Assembly: GCF_002261185.1 (NCBI RefSeq) | Contig: NZ_NEVQ01000009.1 | Location: 1-64,000 of the forward strand | DNA length: 64,000 nt | Source: Bordetella genomosp. 4 | GTDB lineage: Bacteria; Pseudomonadota; Gammaproteobacteria; Burkholderiales; Burkholderiaceae_B | Reading direction: 5' to 3' | Part shown: positions 63,759 to 64,000 of the stretch, one piece after another | Numbering within the stretch: the first letter of the stretch is position 1 | How the letters are laid out: the number at the start of each line of letters is the position of its first letter | Program-made: the position numbers and the translations under genes | Notes under the pieces: generated by a model | Told to the model about the DNA's origin: nothing | The model's database searches: none | What the model saw: the letters and a program-made list of their open reading frames with translations, nothing else

Positions 63759-64000
63759 ATGAGTAAAGCCCGTCACGTTTCCGAAACGCCCGCTACCCAG
63801 TTGTTGAAGAAAAACAAGGTGGACTACACCGAACATACTTATGACTATGTCGATCATGGGGGCGCAGGCGAGGCGGCCCGGCAGTTGGGGCTGGACCCTC
63901 ATGCGGTGGTCAAGACCTTGATCATGGAAGACGAGGCGGCGCGGCCTTTGATTGTGGTCATGCACGGTGATCGCGAAGTCTCGACCAAAAATCTGGCTCG
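63759..64000 (+). CDS. ybaK: YbaK/EbsC family Cys-tRNA(Pro) deacylase (5' part)
   Basis: The first 80 codons of a gene that runs off the window. The protein begins MSKARHVSETPATQLLKKNKVDY and continues with HTYDYVDHGG, DPHAVVKTLI and the STKNLAR segment, the YbaK N-terminal pattern. The family hydrolyses Cys-tRNA(Pro) formed by mischarging. Truncated only by the window edge. Confidence 0.85.
   Translation, partial: MSKARHVSETPATQLLKKNKVDYTEHTYDYVDHGGAGEAARQLGLDPHAVVKTLIMEDEAARPLIVVMHGDREVSTKNLA

Noticed and set aside
1-64000. tRNA, rRNA, CRISPR arrays, insertion sequences or prophage genes
   Set aside because: No cloverleaf, rRNA core, regular spaced repeat, transposase or phage structural gene was found on reading; small RNAs cannot be excluded.

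Overview
The window looks like chromosome from a GC-rich betaproteobacterium of the Bordetella/Achromobacter group (Alcaligenaceae). The basis is the protein types and gene order: several periplasmic Bug-type solute receptors, the fba-purC-purE-purK-sua5 block, box-pathway benzoate genes, a second IF-1 gene and large autotransporters. The species cannot be fixed from sequence reading alone. I see no rRNA, tRNA, CRISPR array, insertion sequence or prophage.

Layout. 1-770 is non-coding and rich in hairpins. 0.77-14.9 kb holds mostly single genes: a DUF3141 PHA-synthase-like protein, a YfcF glutathione transferase, a cupin, a GNAT acetyltransferase, AzlCD amino-acid export, a PiT phosphate transporter, MogA, a lipoprotein, a LytM peptidase, a LysR/Bug/GalB group, IF-1 and a GFA protein. 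15.1-35.3 kb is a phosphonate region. It has phnC, phnD and a phnE interrupted by an amber codon, with a Pho-box-like site in front. A 2425-residue autotransporter follows. Then comes a leftward group (phnN, a DUF1045 2H phosphoesterase, a PhnM paralogue, phnF) divergent from a rightward C-P lyase operon phnGHIJKLM. 35.4-41.6 kb is fba, purC, an inserted HigBA-like toxin-antitoxin pair, purE, purK and sua5. 41.8-56.5 kb is a benzoate region. Its leftward unit encodes a DUF4863 protein, benzoate-CoA ligase, an alpha/beta hydrolase and a complete Liv-type ABC transporter, with a Bug receptor beyond it. Its rightward unit encodes BoxR, BoxC, BoxB and BoxA. 56.6-64.0 kb has a MaoC protein, a small gene with a double-glycine-type leader, glutaryl-CoA dehydrogenase, a ThDP enzyme with a divergent LysR regulator, XerD and the start of a YbaK-type deacylase.

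How the parts work together. Phosphonates would enter through PhnCDE (damaged here), be coupled to ribose triphosphate by PhnGHIL, shortened by PhnM, cleaved by the PhnJ radical enzyme, and the cyclic ribose phosphate processed by the 2H phosphoesterase and PhnN. PhnF probably represses this set. Benzoate would enter by the Liv-type transporter, be activated by the ligase, epoxidised by BoxAB and ring-opened by BoxC. BoxR senses benzoyl-CoA, and its likely TGCA operators are visible in both promoter regions. BoxD is not in the window.

Most unusual feature. Five non-coding elements (6461-6678, 6739-6874, 57222-57357, 62203-62420, 62500-62632) are each bounded by a pair of 34-bp complementary arms around a 65-150 bp core of nested hairpins. 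The cores are conserved between copies. The arms differ between copies yet stay self-complementary within each copy. A sixth palindromic element of different sequence lies at 497-659. The coding ends leading into these elements have almost no A or C at third codon positions at two of the loci. This covarying family, the double-glycine-leader gene at 57406-57744 and the amber-interrupted phnE are the observations most worth checking.
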